From NCBI GenBank assembly GCA_025934375.1, contig JAICYD010000050.1:1-45649 (forward strand): 45,649 nucleotides of DNA, written 5' to 3'. A program made the translations under genes and the position numbers. Of the stretch, positions 1 through 8,375 are shown in pieces. The notes below the pieces were generated by a model. That model was not told where the DNA came from. It did no database searches and was given only the letters and a program-made list of their open reading frames with translations. The first letter of the stretch is position 1. Each line of letters starts with the position of its first letter. The DNA is from Streptosporangiaceae bacterium (lineage in GTDB: Bacteria > Actinomycetota > Actinomycetes > Streptosporangiales > Streptosporangiaceae).

Positions 1-517
1 CGGCTCGCTGGCTGACGCAGTAGACCGCGCCCCGCGGCGTCTGCAGCACCTTCCCGGCGCCGCAGATGATCTGCCGGGTGACCAGGAACGGGATCAGGAT
101 GTCGGCTAGGCGGCCGAATTCCCCGTGCCGTCCGACGAGGTAATTTTCATGGCAGCCGTAGGAGTTGCCCGCCGAGTCGGTGTTGTTCTTGAACAAGTAG
201 ATGTCGCCGGCGATGCCCTCTTCGCGCAGCCGCCGGTCGGCGTCGACGAGCAGGCCCTCCAGGATCCGCTCGCCCGCCTTGTCGTGCGCGACCAAGTCCA
301 CGACGTTGTCGCACTCGGGGGTCGCGTACTCGGGGTGGCTGCCCACGTCCAGGTACAGCCGCGCGCCGTTGCGCAGGAACACGTTGCTACTGCGACCCCA
401 CGACACCACGCGGCGGAAGAGGTAGCGGGCTACCTCATCGGGCGACAGCCGCCGCTGCCCCCGGAAGGTGCACGTAACGCCGTACTCGTTCTCGAGCCCG
501 AATATTCGCCGGTCCAC
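1..517 (-). CDS. pafA: Pup-protein ligase PafA, N-terminal part (3' end outside window)
   Basis: PafA joins the C-terminal glutamate of Pup to lysines of target proteins, marking them for the actinobacterial proteasome. The minus-strand frame gives about 172 residues beginning with a GTG-encoded Met, then DRRIFGLENEYGVTCTF, RYLFRRVVSWGRSSNVFLRN, LYLDVGSHPEYATPECD and FKNNTDSAGNSYGCHENYL. These are hallmark segments of the PafA/Dop carboxylate-amine ligase fold. LENEYGVTCTF and the RRVVSWGRSSN segment favour PafA over Dop. The stop lies beyond base 1. There is no Shine-Dalgarno sequence before the GTG at 517. A TAGCCT -10-like hexamer ends 6 nt upstream, so the mRNA is probably leaderless. The family call is firm; choosing PafA over Dop rests on recognition of the N terminus. 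Confidence 0.93.
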   Translation of the reverse strand, partial: MDRRIFGLENEYGVTCTFRGQRRLSPDEVARYLFRRVVSWGRSSNVFLRNGARLYLDVGSHPEYATPECDNVVDLVAHDKAGERILEGLLVDADRRLREEGIAGDIYLFKNNTDSAGNSYGCHENYLVGRHGEFGRLADILIPFLVTRQIICGAGKVLQTPRGAVYCVSQRA

Positions 518-523
518 GGGTCT

Positions 524-529
524 AGGCTA
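524..529 (-). promoter_or_regulatory. -10 element of a leaderless pafA promoter
   Basis: TAGCCT reads on the minus strand and is followed by 6 nt (AGACCC) and then the GTG start of pafA. No convincing -35 hexamer is visible. The spacing puts the transcription start at or next to the start codon. Confidence 0.5.
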
Positions 530-701
530 CGTTCATCGCGGTGCTGCGGTTACCACGGCGCGCCGAAGGCGGACCACTGCGGACGTACCCGGGCCCGTCA
601 CCATGAATTCCCATCCGGCTCCTTCCGGGAAGGTCCTCGTCCGCGATGGTCTTACCCGCCGATCGGGTCCCCGATGCGCCGATCGCGTCGCGAAGCGGCG
701 C

Positions 702-2309
702 CTATCGGGCTATGAAGCTCCAGCGCAGCCGCGCCACCACGTGCGTGCCGCGCGGCGGGACGCCGGTCCACGACACCAGCCAGTAGCGGACCCCGTCGGC
801 AAGCTGCGCGCGATCGCAGGTGAACTGGCTGGTCACCATGAACTCATAGCGCGAGTCCGACAGGCACATGGTGATCCCGGTCCGCTGGGCCTGCACGAGC
901 AGGCCCGTCATGTCGAGCCAGGCGCCGTTGCCGACGCGCAACGCGACGGGGCGGCCGCCGGAGTCGGCCGCCAGGCGCGCCACCGCCGCGGGCAGCCCCG
1001 GGTCGCTGTCTACCCCGTTGACGTGCCCGTTGGGGGCCAGGATGGAGGTGGTTATCCGGGTCGCCGGCGCGGCCGCGAACAAGGCGAGCGCGGTCGCCGC
1101 GGCCGCGGCCGCGGCGGCCAGCGCGACCTTCGACGGCGGCCGGGACGCCACCGCCAGCGCGAGGGCGAGCAGCACGGTGACCGGCACCGTCCAGTAGAAG
1201 AAGCCGATGTACCGGGCCTGGAGGGTGTCGACGCCGGTGGCCGCGTACACCAGCAGCGCCGCCGTCGACAGCGCGGCGAAGGCCAGCAAGGACGCCGCGA
1301 AGCGCCGCCCGTGCCCCCCGGAGGGCATCCGCCACGTGGCTACCGCCGCGACCGCGTAGACGGCCAGCGCCACCGCCCAGGCGTTCGCGCGCGGCCACCA
1401 GTACCACAGCGCGTACTGCGCGTCCTGCCCGATGCCGTGCCCGCCGGCCTTGTCCGACGAGCTGTAGCTGAGGTACTTGCCGAAGTTGCCCGGCCAGTGC
1501 AGGGCCAGCTCGAGGGCGATCGGCAGTGCGAACAGCGCGCTGATCGCGACGGCGGGCAGCCACGCCCGGCGCTGCCTGGTGAGGAACGACCACAGCGCCC
1601 GCCCGGACTGGCGGCGGTGCTGCCAGCCGAGCGCCGCGGCGGCGCACCCGGTGAGGGCCGGCACGAACAGCAGGAAGCACACGTGCCCGTGCACGAGGAA
1701 CCACCCGCTCAGCGCCGCGATCCACAAGTCCGCGACCCGGCCCGCCGCCACCGAGGCGATCGCGACCGCGAACGCGAAGTAGGCGGGGACGTACACGTAG
1801 GGGTTCCAGTCGGAGCTGTACACCTGCGGGTGCAGCGCCCCCAGCAGGGCCGCCGCCGCGCAGGCCAGCAGCGCGCCGGTCAGCGACCGGGTCCAGCCGT
1901 AGCAGGCGGCCACGACGAACGCCACGAACAGCGCGTTGAGCGCGTACACGGCGATCATCTGGCCGTTCCAGGGCGTGGGCACCAGGTGCGCCACCGCCCA
2001 GAACACCGACTCGCCCCACGACTGCACGTACATGTACGCCGGGCCCGGGTGGTTGAACCCGACGCGGGAGTAGTTCCCGATCAGCAGGCTGAAGTGCCGG
2101 GCCTGCTCGATGAGGACCGAGTCGGCCCCCTGGTCGGCGTCCTCGTAGACCGGCCGCGAGAACAGGTAGGCGTTACGGACCAGCAGCACCGCCAGCCATG
2201 CCGTGAACGGGCCCGCCCATACCCACCACGGCCTGCGGCCGCCCTGGCCGGGCGCGGCCGGGGCGGCGACCGAGGGTGCCTGCGCCGGTGGCCGGACAGG
2301 AGCGCTCAT
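702..2309 (-). CDS. polytopic membrane protein, GT-C glycosyltransferase-like
   Basis: A 535-residue integral membrane protein with about ten hydrophobic segments between residues 28 and 420, a Pro/Ala-rich cytoplasmic N terminus and a soluble C-terminal domain of roughly 120 residues. The first extracytoplasmic loop contains PVYEDADQGADS and, further on, SRVGFNHPGPAYMY. An acidic residue pair in the first loop followed by an NHPGP segment is typical of GT-C enzymes that use polyprenyl-phosphate sugars. It is the last gene of a four-gene minus-strand operon; its ATG lies 1 nt after the TGA of the epimerase gene (TGAGATG), suggesting coupled translation. The neighbours (sugar dehydrogenase, GT2, epimerase) suggest it adds a sugar to a surface glycan. 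Donor and acceptor cannot be read from sequence, and the GT-C assignment is by topology and motif only. Confidence 0.7.
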   Translation of the reverse strand: MSAPVRPPAQAPSVAAPAAPGQGGRRPWWVWAGPFTAWLAVLLVRNAYLFSRPVYEDADQGADSVLIEQARHFSLLIGNYSRVGFNHPGPAYMYVQSWGESVFWAVAHLVPTPWNGQMIAVYALNALFVAFVVAACYGWTRSLTGALLACAAAALLGALHPQVYSSDWNPYVYVPAYFAFAVAIASVAAGRVADLWIAALSGWFLVHGHVCFLLFVPALTGCAAAALGWQHRRQSGRALWSFLTRQRRAWLPAVAISALFALPIALELALHWPGNFGKYLSYSSSDKAGGHGIGQDAQYALWYWWPRANAWAVALAVYAVAAVATWRMPSGGHGRRFAASLLAFAALSTAALLVYAATGVDTLQARYIGFFYWTVPVTVLLALALAVASRPPSKVALAAAAAAAATALALFAAAPATRITTSILAPNGHVNGVDSDPGLPAAVARLAADSGGRPVALRVGNGAWLDMTGLLVQAQRTGITMCLSDSRYEFMVTSQFTCDRAQLADGVRYWLVSWTGVPPRGTHVVARLRWSFIAR

Positions 2310-2310
2310 C

Positions 2311-3342
2311 TCAGATGGTGCCGTTGGCTATCGCCTGGGCGATCCACGGGATGACCTCGTCGAGCATGTCCTCCAGCGACGTGGTCGCCTCGAACCCGAG
2401 AGTCCGCTTGGCCTTCTCGGTGTCCGGGACGCGGCGCTGCACGTCGTTCTCGTACGGCTCGTCGTGCACGACCCGCAGCGGCACCCCGGGGCCTTTCACC
2501 TTGCGCCAGATGAGCCGGGCCAGGTCGAGCACCGTGGTCGACTCGGCGGTGGACAGGTTGAAGTCCTCGTTGCGCGCGTCCGGGTGCTCCATCGCGCTGA
2601 CGACGCCGCGAGCCAGGTCACCGCCGTAGGTATAGTGCCGGACCTGCGTGCCGGACCCGAGGATGTGCAACGGCTCTTGGCCCTTGAGCACCTTCTGCAC
2701 CAGGTCCGGGACAACGTGGCTCATCGCAAGCTGCACGTTGCCGGACAGGACCTGCTCATCGCGCAGCGCCCGGCGCTCCCCGATGCCCACGCAGTTGAAC
2801 GGGCGGACGATGGTGTACGGCAGCCGGTACTGGTCCCAGGCCGCCCGCGCGAAGTACTCCACGGCCAGCTTCTGGAAGCCGTAGGACGACAGCGGCGGCG
2901 GCACCTCGCGCTCTTGCCCCTCGTGGGAGGGCCACTCGCTGGTCGACTCGAACACCATCGAGGACGACATGTAGGTGACCTTCGCCAGCCGTCCCCGCCC
3001 GCCGTCGTGCGCCTCGATCGCCGCGTCGCAGCAGGCCGCGATGATCCGCTCGTTGGTCGCCAGCAGGTCGTAGGGGTAGGTGTGGAAGTAGGAGATGCCG
3101 CCGATCATCGCCGCGCCGGCGATGAAGTGGTCGCAGCCGGCCAGCAGCGACCGCATCAGCGCCACGTCCCGGCAGTCGCCCTCGACGAACTGGTAGTCCC
3201 GGTTGCCGTCGTAGGACTTGGCGGCCTTCCCGTACTTGGAGTAATTGTCGACGCCGACCACCGCGTACCCGCGCCGCAGCAGCTCCTCGACGACGTACCC
3301 GCCGATGAAGCCAGCCGACCCGCTGACCAGGACCTTTTCCAC
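2311..3342 (-). CDS. NAD-dependent epimerase/dehydratase (extended SDR)
   Basis: A 343-residue extended short-chain dehydrogenase that should act on a nucleotide sugar. The Rossmann motif GSAGFIGGYVVEELL (GxxGxxG) is at residues 7-13 and onward, the acidic VVGVDNYSK ends beta-2, and the catalytic YxxxK is SSYGFQKLAVEYF, preceded by the YMSSSMVFE serine segment. The start chosen is GTG at 3342, giving MEKVLVSGSAGFIGG. It shares one base with the TAG stop of the upstream GT2 gene and has GGGGAGAG upstream. An earlier ATG at 3429 would add about 29 Arg/Gly-rich residues that are antisense to nothing conserved. The family includes UDP-glucose 4-epimerase and dTDP-glucose 4,6-dehydratase relatives; the substrate is not determined. 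The operon context supports surface-polysaccharide precursor synthesis. Confidence 0.85.
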   Translation of the reverse strand: MEKVLVSGSAGFIGGYVVEELLRRGYAVVGVDNYSKYGKAAKSYDGNRDYQFVEGDCRDVALMRSLLAGCDHFIAGAAMIGGISYFHTYPYDLLATNERIIAACCDAAIEAHDGGRGRLAKVTYMSSSMVFESTSEWPSHEGQEREVPPPLSSYGFQKLAVEYFARAAWDQYRLPYTIVRPFNCVGIGERRALRDEQVLSGNVQLAMSHVVPDLVQKVLKGQEPLHILGSGTQVRHYTYGGDLARGVVSAMEHPDARNEDFNLSTAESTTVLDLARLIWRKVKGPGVPLRVVHDEPYENDVQRRVPDTEKAKRTLGFEATTSLEDMLDEVIPWIAQAIANGTI

Positions 3343-4118
3343 TAGTCGCCGCTCTCCCCTCGGGCCCGCAGCCCCCGCGCCCTGATCTGCTCGGCCGTCA
3401 GTCGCCGCCCGAACGCGAACCGGTACCACCGCAGGTACTCCGGCAGCCAGCGGGCGATCTTGAAGCTGGACACCCCGGCCTGCCGGTCCAGCCAGATAGT
3501 CGGGATCTCCGCCACCGGCAGGCCCATTCGCTTGGCCTTGGCGGTGAGCTCGATGCCGATCTCGAACCCGGCGCGCGAGTCGATCCCGACCGACCGCACG
3601 AAGTCCGTCGAGTATGCCTTGAACGAGTTCGTCGCATCCTGTGTACCGGTGTGCGCCAGGACACGCAAGGACCGACCCGCCAGCTTGGACAGCATTCCCT
3701 TGATCACCGGCCCCCCGACCTGCTGGCCGCCGGCCATGTAGCGGGACGCGGCGGCGACCGCGACGCCCCGGTCGACGAGCCGCGCGAGGTCGTCGATCTG
3801 GCGCGGGTCATCGCAGCCGTCGGCCATCGTCACCACGGCGACCGCAGAGGCGGCCGCGTCGATGCCGAACCTGATGGCGTTGGCGGGGCCGTGGCCGTAG
3901 GTGTTGACCACGCAACGGATCCGGGGCTCCTTCAGCGCGTACTCAGCCACCACCGGGACGGTGCTGTCGCGCCCGTCGTCCACGACGATCAGCACCTCGC
4001 ACGGCAGGCGAACCGCGTCGAACAGGCGGTCGAGGACCGGGATGATGTCCTGGCCCTCGTTGTGGGCGGGCACCACCACCGACACGTGCGGCCTTTCGCC
4101 CCGCATGCGCTTGGCCAT
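3342..4118 (-). CDS. glycosyltransferase family 2 (polyprenyl-phosphate sugar synthase-like)
   Basis: A 258-residue GT-A fold transferase. It opens with HVSVVVPAHNEGQDIIPVLDRLF (the GT2 beta-1/alpha-1 signature), followed by VLIVVDDGRDST and, where a DXD metal site normally sits, VTMADGCDDP. These resemble dolichol-phosphate mannosyltransferase-type enzymes, which charge a lipid carrier with a sugar. The DXD replacement ADGCDD keeps acidic residues, so activity is plausible. No membrane anchor is visible, so it is probably cytoplasmic or peripheral. It lies 33 bp downstream of the sugar dehydrogenase gene and overlaps the epimerase start by one base. A pairing with the GT-C-like protein two genes on (lipid-linked sugar made here, used there) is inference. 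Confidence 0.85.
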   Translation of the reverse strand: MAKRMRGERPHVSVVVPAHNEGQDIIPVLDRLFDAVRLPCEVLIVVDDGRDSTVPVVAEYALKEPRIRCVVNTYGHGPANAIRFGIDAAASAVAVVTMADGCDDPRQIDDLARLVDRGVAVAAASRYMAGGQQVGGPVIKGMLSKLAGRSLRVLAHTGTQDATNSFKAYSTDFVRSVGIDSRAGFEIGIELTAKAKRMGLPVAEIPTIWLDRQAGVSSFKIARWLPEYLRWYRFAFGRRLTAEQIRARGLRARGESGD

Positions 4119-4151
4119 CCCCCCGACATGGCGCCCCTAGTCGTGCCTTTC

Positions 4152-5378
4152 CTAGACCTGAACGCCTTCGCCGAGCACGTTCCAGATGTCGGCGACTGGC
4201 TTGCTGGTCACCAGGCCGCGGTACTGCGGGTGCGGCGCGGCGATCACGAGCAGGTCGGCCTGGGCGAGCACGTCCTCCAGCGGGGCTAGGTGCGGGTCCA
4301 CGGTCACGTACGGGTCGGTGCAGACCACCTTGCCCGCCTTGAACGCGAGGATCCGCTTGAGCTTGTACGACAGGCTGGACCGGATGTCATCCGAGCCGCC
4401 CTTGAACGCCATCCCGAGGATGCCGACCGTCATGTTCGACAGGTCGTAGCGCTGCTCGAGCTTGGACACGACGTACAGCGGCAGGCCCTCGTTGATCGTC
4501 ATCGCCGTGTGGCCGAGGGCGAAGTTGTTGTTGTTGAACGCCGCCAGCTGCATGGTGTCCTTGAACAGGCACGGCCCGGCCGCGAACCCGGCTCCCGGCA
4601 TGTCCTGCGCCCGTGGGTAGTCCTGGGCCAGGCCCTGCCGGATCCGCTCGAAGTCCAGGCCCCGGTCGTTGGCCATCATGTAGAACTGGTTGGCCGCGGC
4701 GAACTTGATGTAGCGCCACACGTTGGTGAACAGCTTCGCCAGCTCGGCCTCCTCCGGCGAGAGCTGGACGATCTTGTCGGTGAGCGTGCCGAACAGCGCC
4801 GACGCGCGCTCCAGCCCGCTGGCGGAGCGGGCCGAGACGATCTGCGGCAGCTCGAACAGCTCGGTCATCGCCTTGCCCTCGGCGATCCGCTCCGGGCAGA
4901 AGGTCACCTCGATCGACTTGCCAAGTCCCGCGATCATCTTCTCCACCAGGGCGGTCACCCCGGGGAACACCGTCGAGCGCAGCACCAGCAGCTGCCCGTC
5001 GCGCAGGTAAGGCGCGCAGCCCCCCAGGGCGTTCGGGATCGCCGCCTGGTCGGGGTTGAGGAACTCATCAACCGGGGTGCCGATCACGACGACCACGTGC
5101 TCGGCGGTGCCGACGATCGAGGGGTCAAGGCTCGCCTGCAGTCGCCCGGTCTCGACGACGCGCGCCAGGACCGGGGCGGCCCCCGGCTCGTCAAATGGCA
5201 GCGTCGCGGAATTGACCGTGGCCACCGCCTTCTCGCTCACGTCGTAGATACCAACCCGCAAGCCACGGTCGGCGAACGCGATCGCCAGCGGCAGGCCCAC
5301 GTGACCGCACCCGCCGACGACAACGATGTCCCGCTCGAACTGGCCGCGCGGAGTACCTTCCCCAGGCGAATCCGCCAT
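4152..5378 (-). CDS. nucleotide-sugar dehydrogenase (UDP-glucose/GDP-mannose dehydrogenase family)
   Basis: A 408-residue NAD-dependent enzyme that oxidises the C6 hydroxyl of an NDP-sugar to a carboxylate in two steps. The N-terminal Rossmann segment is DIVVVGGCGHVGLPLAIAFADRG, followed by VVVVIGTPVDEFLNPD and STVFPGVT. The catalytic cysteine is in GPCLFKDTMQL, and the C-terminal NAD/UDP-binding domain carries NMTVGILGMAFKGGSDDIRSS. This Lys/Asp-rich segment is typical of the family. ATG at 5378 is chosen because GGAGGTAGGAG lies just upstream; an ATG 21 bp earlier lacks one. It is the first gene of the polysaccharide operon. The exact substrate (UDP-Glc, UDP-ManNAc, GDP-Man) cannot be fixed. 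Confidence 0.88.
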   Translation of the reverse strand: MADSPGEGTPRGQFERDIVVVGGCGHVGLPLAIAFADRGLRVGIYDVSEKAVATVNSATLPFDEPGAAPVLARVVETGRLQASLDPSIVGTAEHVVVVIGTPVDEFLNPDQAAIPNALGGCAPYLRDGQLLVLRSTVFPGVTALVEKMIAGLGKSIEVTFCPERIAEGKAMTELFELPQIVSARSASGLERASALFGTLTDKIVQLSPEEAELAKLFTNVWRYIKFAAANQFYMMANDRGLDFERIRQGLAQDYPRAQDMPGAGFAAGPCLFKDTMQLAAFNNNNFALGHTAMTINEGLPLYVVSKLEQRYDLSNMTVGILGMAFKGGSDDIRSSLSYKLKRILAFKAGKVVCTDPYVTVDPHLAPLEDVLAQADLLVIAAPHPQYRGLVTSKPVADIWNVLGEGVQV

Positions 5379-5557
5379 CGCTCCTACCTCCGGTTGCATC
5401 GGCTCGACCCCCAGCCGGCACGCTTTACCACTGCGACACTACCTTCTGTAACAGCGACTAGCTGGGTTTCCTCAGATCATCCGAACCGCGCCACGATGCC
5501 CGAAATACATCCAGGGCAGGTGAGATCCGTCCGCGCCCGGAAGTTCGGCGGGTCCGC

Positions 5558-7015
5558 CTACCAGTCGGTGGCGATGTACTTGGTCTCGGTGAACTCCAGC
5601 AACCCCTCGTGGGCGCCCTCCCGGCCCAGGCCGGACTGCTTGACGCCGCCGAACGGCGCCGCCGGGTCGGAGACCAGGCCGCGGTTGAGGCCCACCATGC
5701 CCGCCTCCAGGGCCTCGGACACGCGCAGGCCGCGGCGCAGGTCCTGGGTGTAGACGTAGGAGACCAGGCCGAACTCGGTCGCGTTCGCCCAGCGGATGGC
5801 GTCCTCCTCGGCGGTGAACCGCACCACCGGGGCGACCGGCCCGAAGATCTCGGTGCCGAGGATCGCCGCGTCCTGCCCGACGCCGTCGATGAGCGTCGGC
5901 TCGTAGAAGTAGCCCTTGCGGGCGGGGGCCTTGCCGCCCAGGAGGATCTTGGCGCCCGCGCCCGCCGCCCCGTCGACCAGCTCGGCGACCTTGGACCGGG
6001 TCGCCTCGTTGACCAGCGGGCCGATCTCGGTCGACTCCTCCAGCCCCGGTCCGACCTTGAGCGCCGCCAGCCGCGCGCCGAAGGCGCGGTTGAACTCGTC
6101 GGCGACCGCCTCGTGCACGTAGAACCGGTTCGCGGCGGTGCACGCCTCCCCGCCGTTGCGCATCTTGGCGATCAGCGCGCCCTCGACCGCCGCGGGGATG
6201 TCGGCGTCCTCGAAGATGATGAAGGGCGCGTTGCCGCCCAGTTCCATCGAGCAGTTCAGCACCTGCTCGGCGGCCTGGCGCAGCAGGATCCGGCCGACCT
6301 CGGTGGACCCGGTGAAGGACAGCTTGCGCACCCGCGGGTCGTTCATGACCGCGGCCATCACTGGCCCGGTCCGCGCGGTCGTCACCACGTTGACCACGCC
6401 GTCCGGCACGCCGGCCTCGTCCAGCAGCGCCGCCAGCGCCAGCGCCGTCAGCGGGGTCTCGCCCGCCGGCTTGAGGACCACCGAGCAGCCGGCCGCCAGC
6501 GCCGGGCCGATCTTGCGGGTGGCCATCGCGGCCGGAAAGTTCCACGGCGTGATCAGCAGCGAGACGCCGACCGGCTGGTGCGCCACCATGATGCGGTTCG
6601 CGCCGGACGGGGCGCGCATCAGCGTGCCCTCGATCCGCACGGCCTCCTCGGCGTACCAGCGGAAGAACTCCGCCGCATAGGTCGCCTCGCCCCGCGCGTC
6701 GCGCAGCGACTTGCCGTTCTCGGCCGACATGAGCCGCGCGAACTGCTCAGATCGCGCCGACATCAGCTCGAACGCCTTGCGCAGGATCTCCGCCCGCTGC
6801 CGGGGCGGGGTCGCCGCCCACGCGGGCAGCGCGGCGTGCGCCGCCCCCACCGCCGCGAGGGCGTCGTCGGCGCTCGCGTCGGCGACCTCGGCCAGGGTCT
6901 CCTCGGTGGCCGGGTCGAGCACCGGGAACGTGGCGCCGCGCGCCCCGCCTCCCCACTCCCCGCCCACGAACAGCCCGGTCGGCACGTCGATGCCAGTCAG
7001 CTCCGCCACGCTCAT
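5558..7015 (-). CDS. gabD: NAD(P)-dependent aldehyde dehydrogenase, succinate-semialdehyde dehydrogenase-like
   Basis: A 485-residue ALDH. LLITPWNFPAAMATRKIGPAL, KPAGETPLTALALA, the FTGSTEVGR cofactor loop, the general base in MELGGNAPFIIFEDAD and the catalytic cysteine in NGGEACTAANRFYVHE are all present. The C-terminal PFGGVKQSGLGREGAHEGLLEF is characteristic of succinate-semialdehyde dehydrogenases, which convert succinate semialdehyde to succinate in GABA breakdown. The ATG at 7015 is chosen for GGGAG upstream and because residues then match the family N terminus; the frame runs open to 7180. No GABA transaminase is nearby, so it appears to stand alone. GabD is the best fit, though related semialdehyde dehydrogenases share these motifs. 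Confidence 0.85.
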   Translation of the reverse strand: MSVAELTGIDVPTGLFVGGEWGGGARGATFPVLDPATEETLAEVADASADDALAAVGAAHAALPAWAATPPRQRAEILRKAFELMSARSEQFARLMSAENGKSLRDARGEATYAAEFFRWYAEEAVRIEGTLMRAPSGANRIMVAHQPVGVSLLITPWNFPAAMATRKIGPALAAGCSVVLKPAGETPLTALALAALLDEAGVPDGVVNVVTTARTGPVMAAVMNDPRVRKLSFTGSTEVGRILLRQAAEQVLNCSMELGGNAPFIIFEDADIPAAVEGALIAKMRNGGEACTAANRFYVHEAVADEFNRAFGARLAALKVGPGLEESTEIGPLVNEATRSKVAELVDGAAGAGAKILLGGKAPARKGYFYEPTLIDGVGQDAAILGTEIFGPVAPVVRFTAEEDAIRWANATEFGLVSYVYTQDLRRGLRVSEALEAGMVGLNRGLVSDPAAPFGGVKQSGLGREGAHEGLLEFTETKYIATDW

Positions 7016-7207
7016 CGCTACGCTCCCACGAACTCGGCCACCGTCCTCGGTGATCTTCCTACCTGAGCGTACGACCCCGAGATCTCTTCCCCTCAACGGC
7101 CTCATGCTCCGCGCTGGGATCGCACCCGCCCGCGACAAAGTGGCATAGCCACATTGCGCCACAAGGCTCTCGGGCGTCAAGAAGCGGCGCCGAAGGTGTA
7201 GTCAGAC

Positions 7208-7255
7208 ATATGTTTGGGTTTTGCGGTGCGATAGCACCGGAAAACCCAAACATAT
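7208..7255. repeat. 48-nt near-perfect palindrome (AT-rich outer arms)
   Basis: Two 22-nt arms (7208-7229 and 7234-7255) pair with one G:G mismatch around a GATA loop. The outer 15 bp (7208-7222 with 7241-7255) are perfect and unusually A/T-rich for this genome; the inner 5 bp are GGTGC/GCACC. It lies behind the hairpin terminator of the sigma-factor operon and 193 bp before the gabD start. It could be a second terminator, an operator, a small stable RNA or a MITE-like remnant. In the 313-bp gap 7016-7328 I see nothing else apart from the second hairpin. Confidence 0.8.
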
Positions 7256-7289
7256 CCGGTCACGCGCCCGCACAGCCCGACCACCAGCG

Positions 7290-7313
7290 AGCGCGGGCCC
7301 TCAGGCCCGCGCT
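7290..7313 (-). terminator. GC-rich hairpin terminator after the sigma-factor operon
   Basis: A perfect 10-bp stem (7290-7299 with 7304-7313, AGCGCGGGCC and its complement) closes a CTCA loop 16 bp past the stop of the CU044_5270-like gene. There is no T-run, which is common for actinobacterial terminators. Confidence 0.7.
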
Positions 7314-7328
7314 GCCGGAGGGTCCCGC

Positions 7329-8375
7329 TCAGCCCTTGTACGGGTTGCGCGGGATGGCGTTGGCGTAGTCGATGTGCAGGTACAGGTCCTCGTCAAACGT
7401 GCTGCCAGGGCCCGTCCAGGCGGACTCCAGCGTGGCGCCGTCACGCGGGTTCATGTACGTCTTGACGGTGTAGCCGCCAGAATCGGCGGGCCGGCTGATC
7501 AGCGTCGCCGTACGGCCGGAGCTGTCCGTGGTGCCGGCTTCCACCTTCACGCCCGGCGTGGCCGCCAGCACCTTGTACAGCGCCGACCGCAGGGCCGGGC
7601 TGAGGTCGGGCTGCCACAGCATGTCGGCCGCCTGCTCGAAGACCAGGTCGTTGTCCGATATGCGGGGCTGCGGCACCGCCTTGAACTTCTTCCCCAGTTG
7701 CTTTTCCATCGCGCGTCGCTTCTGGTCCATGAACCGCTGCGCCTGCGCCTGCTGCTGGCGGGCCTGGGTCAGCAACGCGGAGCGCAGCGCTGCGGTGCCG
7801 GTCGGCCAGGCGTCCAGCTCGGCGCGGGTCGGGGAGTTGCCATTCGCGGCCTTCAGCACCGTCGGCGGCGTTTGCCTACCGTGCCCGTTCGTGGCGATGA
7901 TGCCCTGATAGGTAACGCCACCGCCGGTGATGGTGTCGATGACGTTGGTTTTCGGGCCGGTCTCCTTCACCGCCCCGGACGGGCCGCCGGAGTCGATGGA
8001 GGTCGTCTGCTCGGTGAGCACCACGTAACGGCCGTCGCCCCTGGGGGTGGCCGCCGCGGCGGCGCTGAGGCTGAACAACTCTCGCTGGGCGGCCGTCAGC
8101 CGCACGCTCCCCGAGCCTCCCGGGCCAGATGACACAGCACCCGGTGCGGCGCCGCCCGAAGCCGCCGGGCGCGCGCCGCCGCCCGCCCCGGGCAGCAGCA
8201 CCCCAGCCGCCAGCCCCGCCGCGGCGGCGGTCCCCGCGACGGCCGTGACCCGGACGCGCGCCCGGTGCCTGCGCTGGCGCCTTACCGCCTGGGCGACGGC
8301 GGCCCGCGGCGCGAACAGGTCCTCGGTGGCGCGAGTCATCAGCTGCCGCATGATGTCCTCGTCGATGTCAGGCAT
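7329..8375 (-). CDS. CU044_5270-like membrane protein, putative anti-sigma partner
   Basis: A 348-residue protein. The cytoplasmic N terminus (about 1-45) is charged and includes PDIDEDIMRQLM and an Arg-rich stretch RRQRRHRARVRV. One transmembrane helix follows at about residues 46-65, then an Ala/Gly/Ser-rich linker and a large extracytoplasmic domain with RISDNDLVFEQAADMLWQP and PDLSPALRSALYKVLAATPGV. This layout matches the actinobacterial CU044_5270 family that commonly follows SigE-type sigma genes. Its ATG overlaps the sigma gene by 8 bp, implying coupled translation. Family proteins are presumed to sequester or signal to the sigma factor, but no zinc-binding ZAS motif is visible, so anti-sigma function is inferred from position. 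Confidence 0.75.
   Translation of the reverse strand: MPDIDEDIMRQLMTRATEDLFAPRAAVAQAVRRQRRHRARVRVTAVAGTAAAAGLAAGVLLPGAGGGARPAASGGAAPGAVSSGPGGSGSVRLTAAQRELFSLSAAAAATPRGDGRYVVLTEQTTSIDSGGPSGAVKETGPKTNVIDTITGGGVTYQGIIATNGHGRQTPPTVLKAANGNSPTRAELDAWPTGTAALRSALLTQARQQQAQAQRFMDQKRRAMEKQLGKKFKAVPQPRISDNDLVFEQAADMLWQPDLSPALRSALYKVLAATPGVKVEAGTTDSSGRTATLISRPADSGGYTVKTYMNPRDGATLESAWTGPGSTFDEDLYLHIDYANAIPRNPYKG

Noticed and set aside
468..2354. Long plus-strand open frame of 628 codons opposite the GT-C-like gene
   Set aside because: Arg/Gly/His-rich, non-protein-like composition typical of the antisense frame of a GC-rich gene; the minus strand carries clear membrane-protein motifs.
5379..5557. Promoter for the polysaccharide operon
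   Set aside because: No -35/-10 pair with acceptable spacing could be identified in this 179-bp gap.
2203..7066. Plus-strand frames at 2203-3345, 4290-5753 and 5609-7066
   Set aside because: All are shadows of the epimerase, sugar dehydrogenase and aldehyde dehydrogenase genes; no motif or ribosome site of their own.
7016..7328. Possible tRNA or small RNA gene in the hairpin-rich gap
   Set aside because: No cloverleaf or anticodon arm can be drawn; only two independent hairpins are present.
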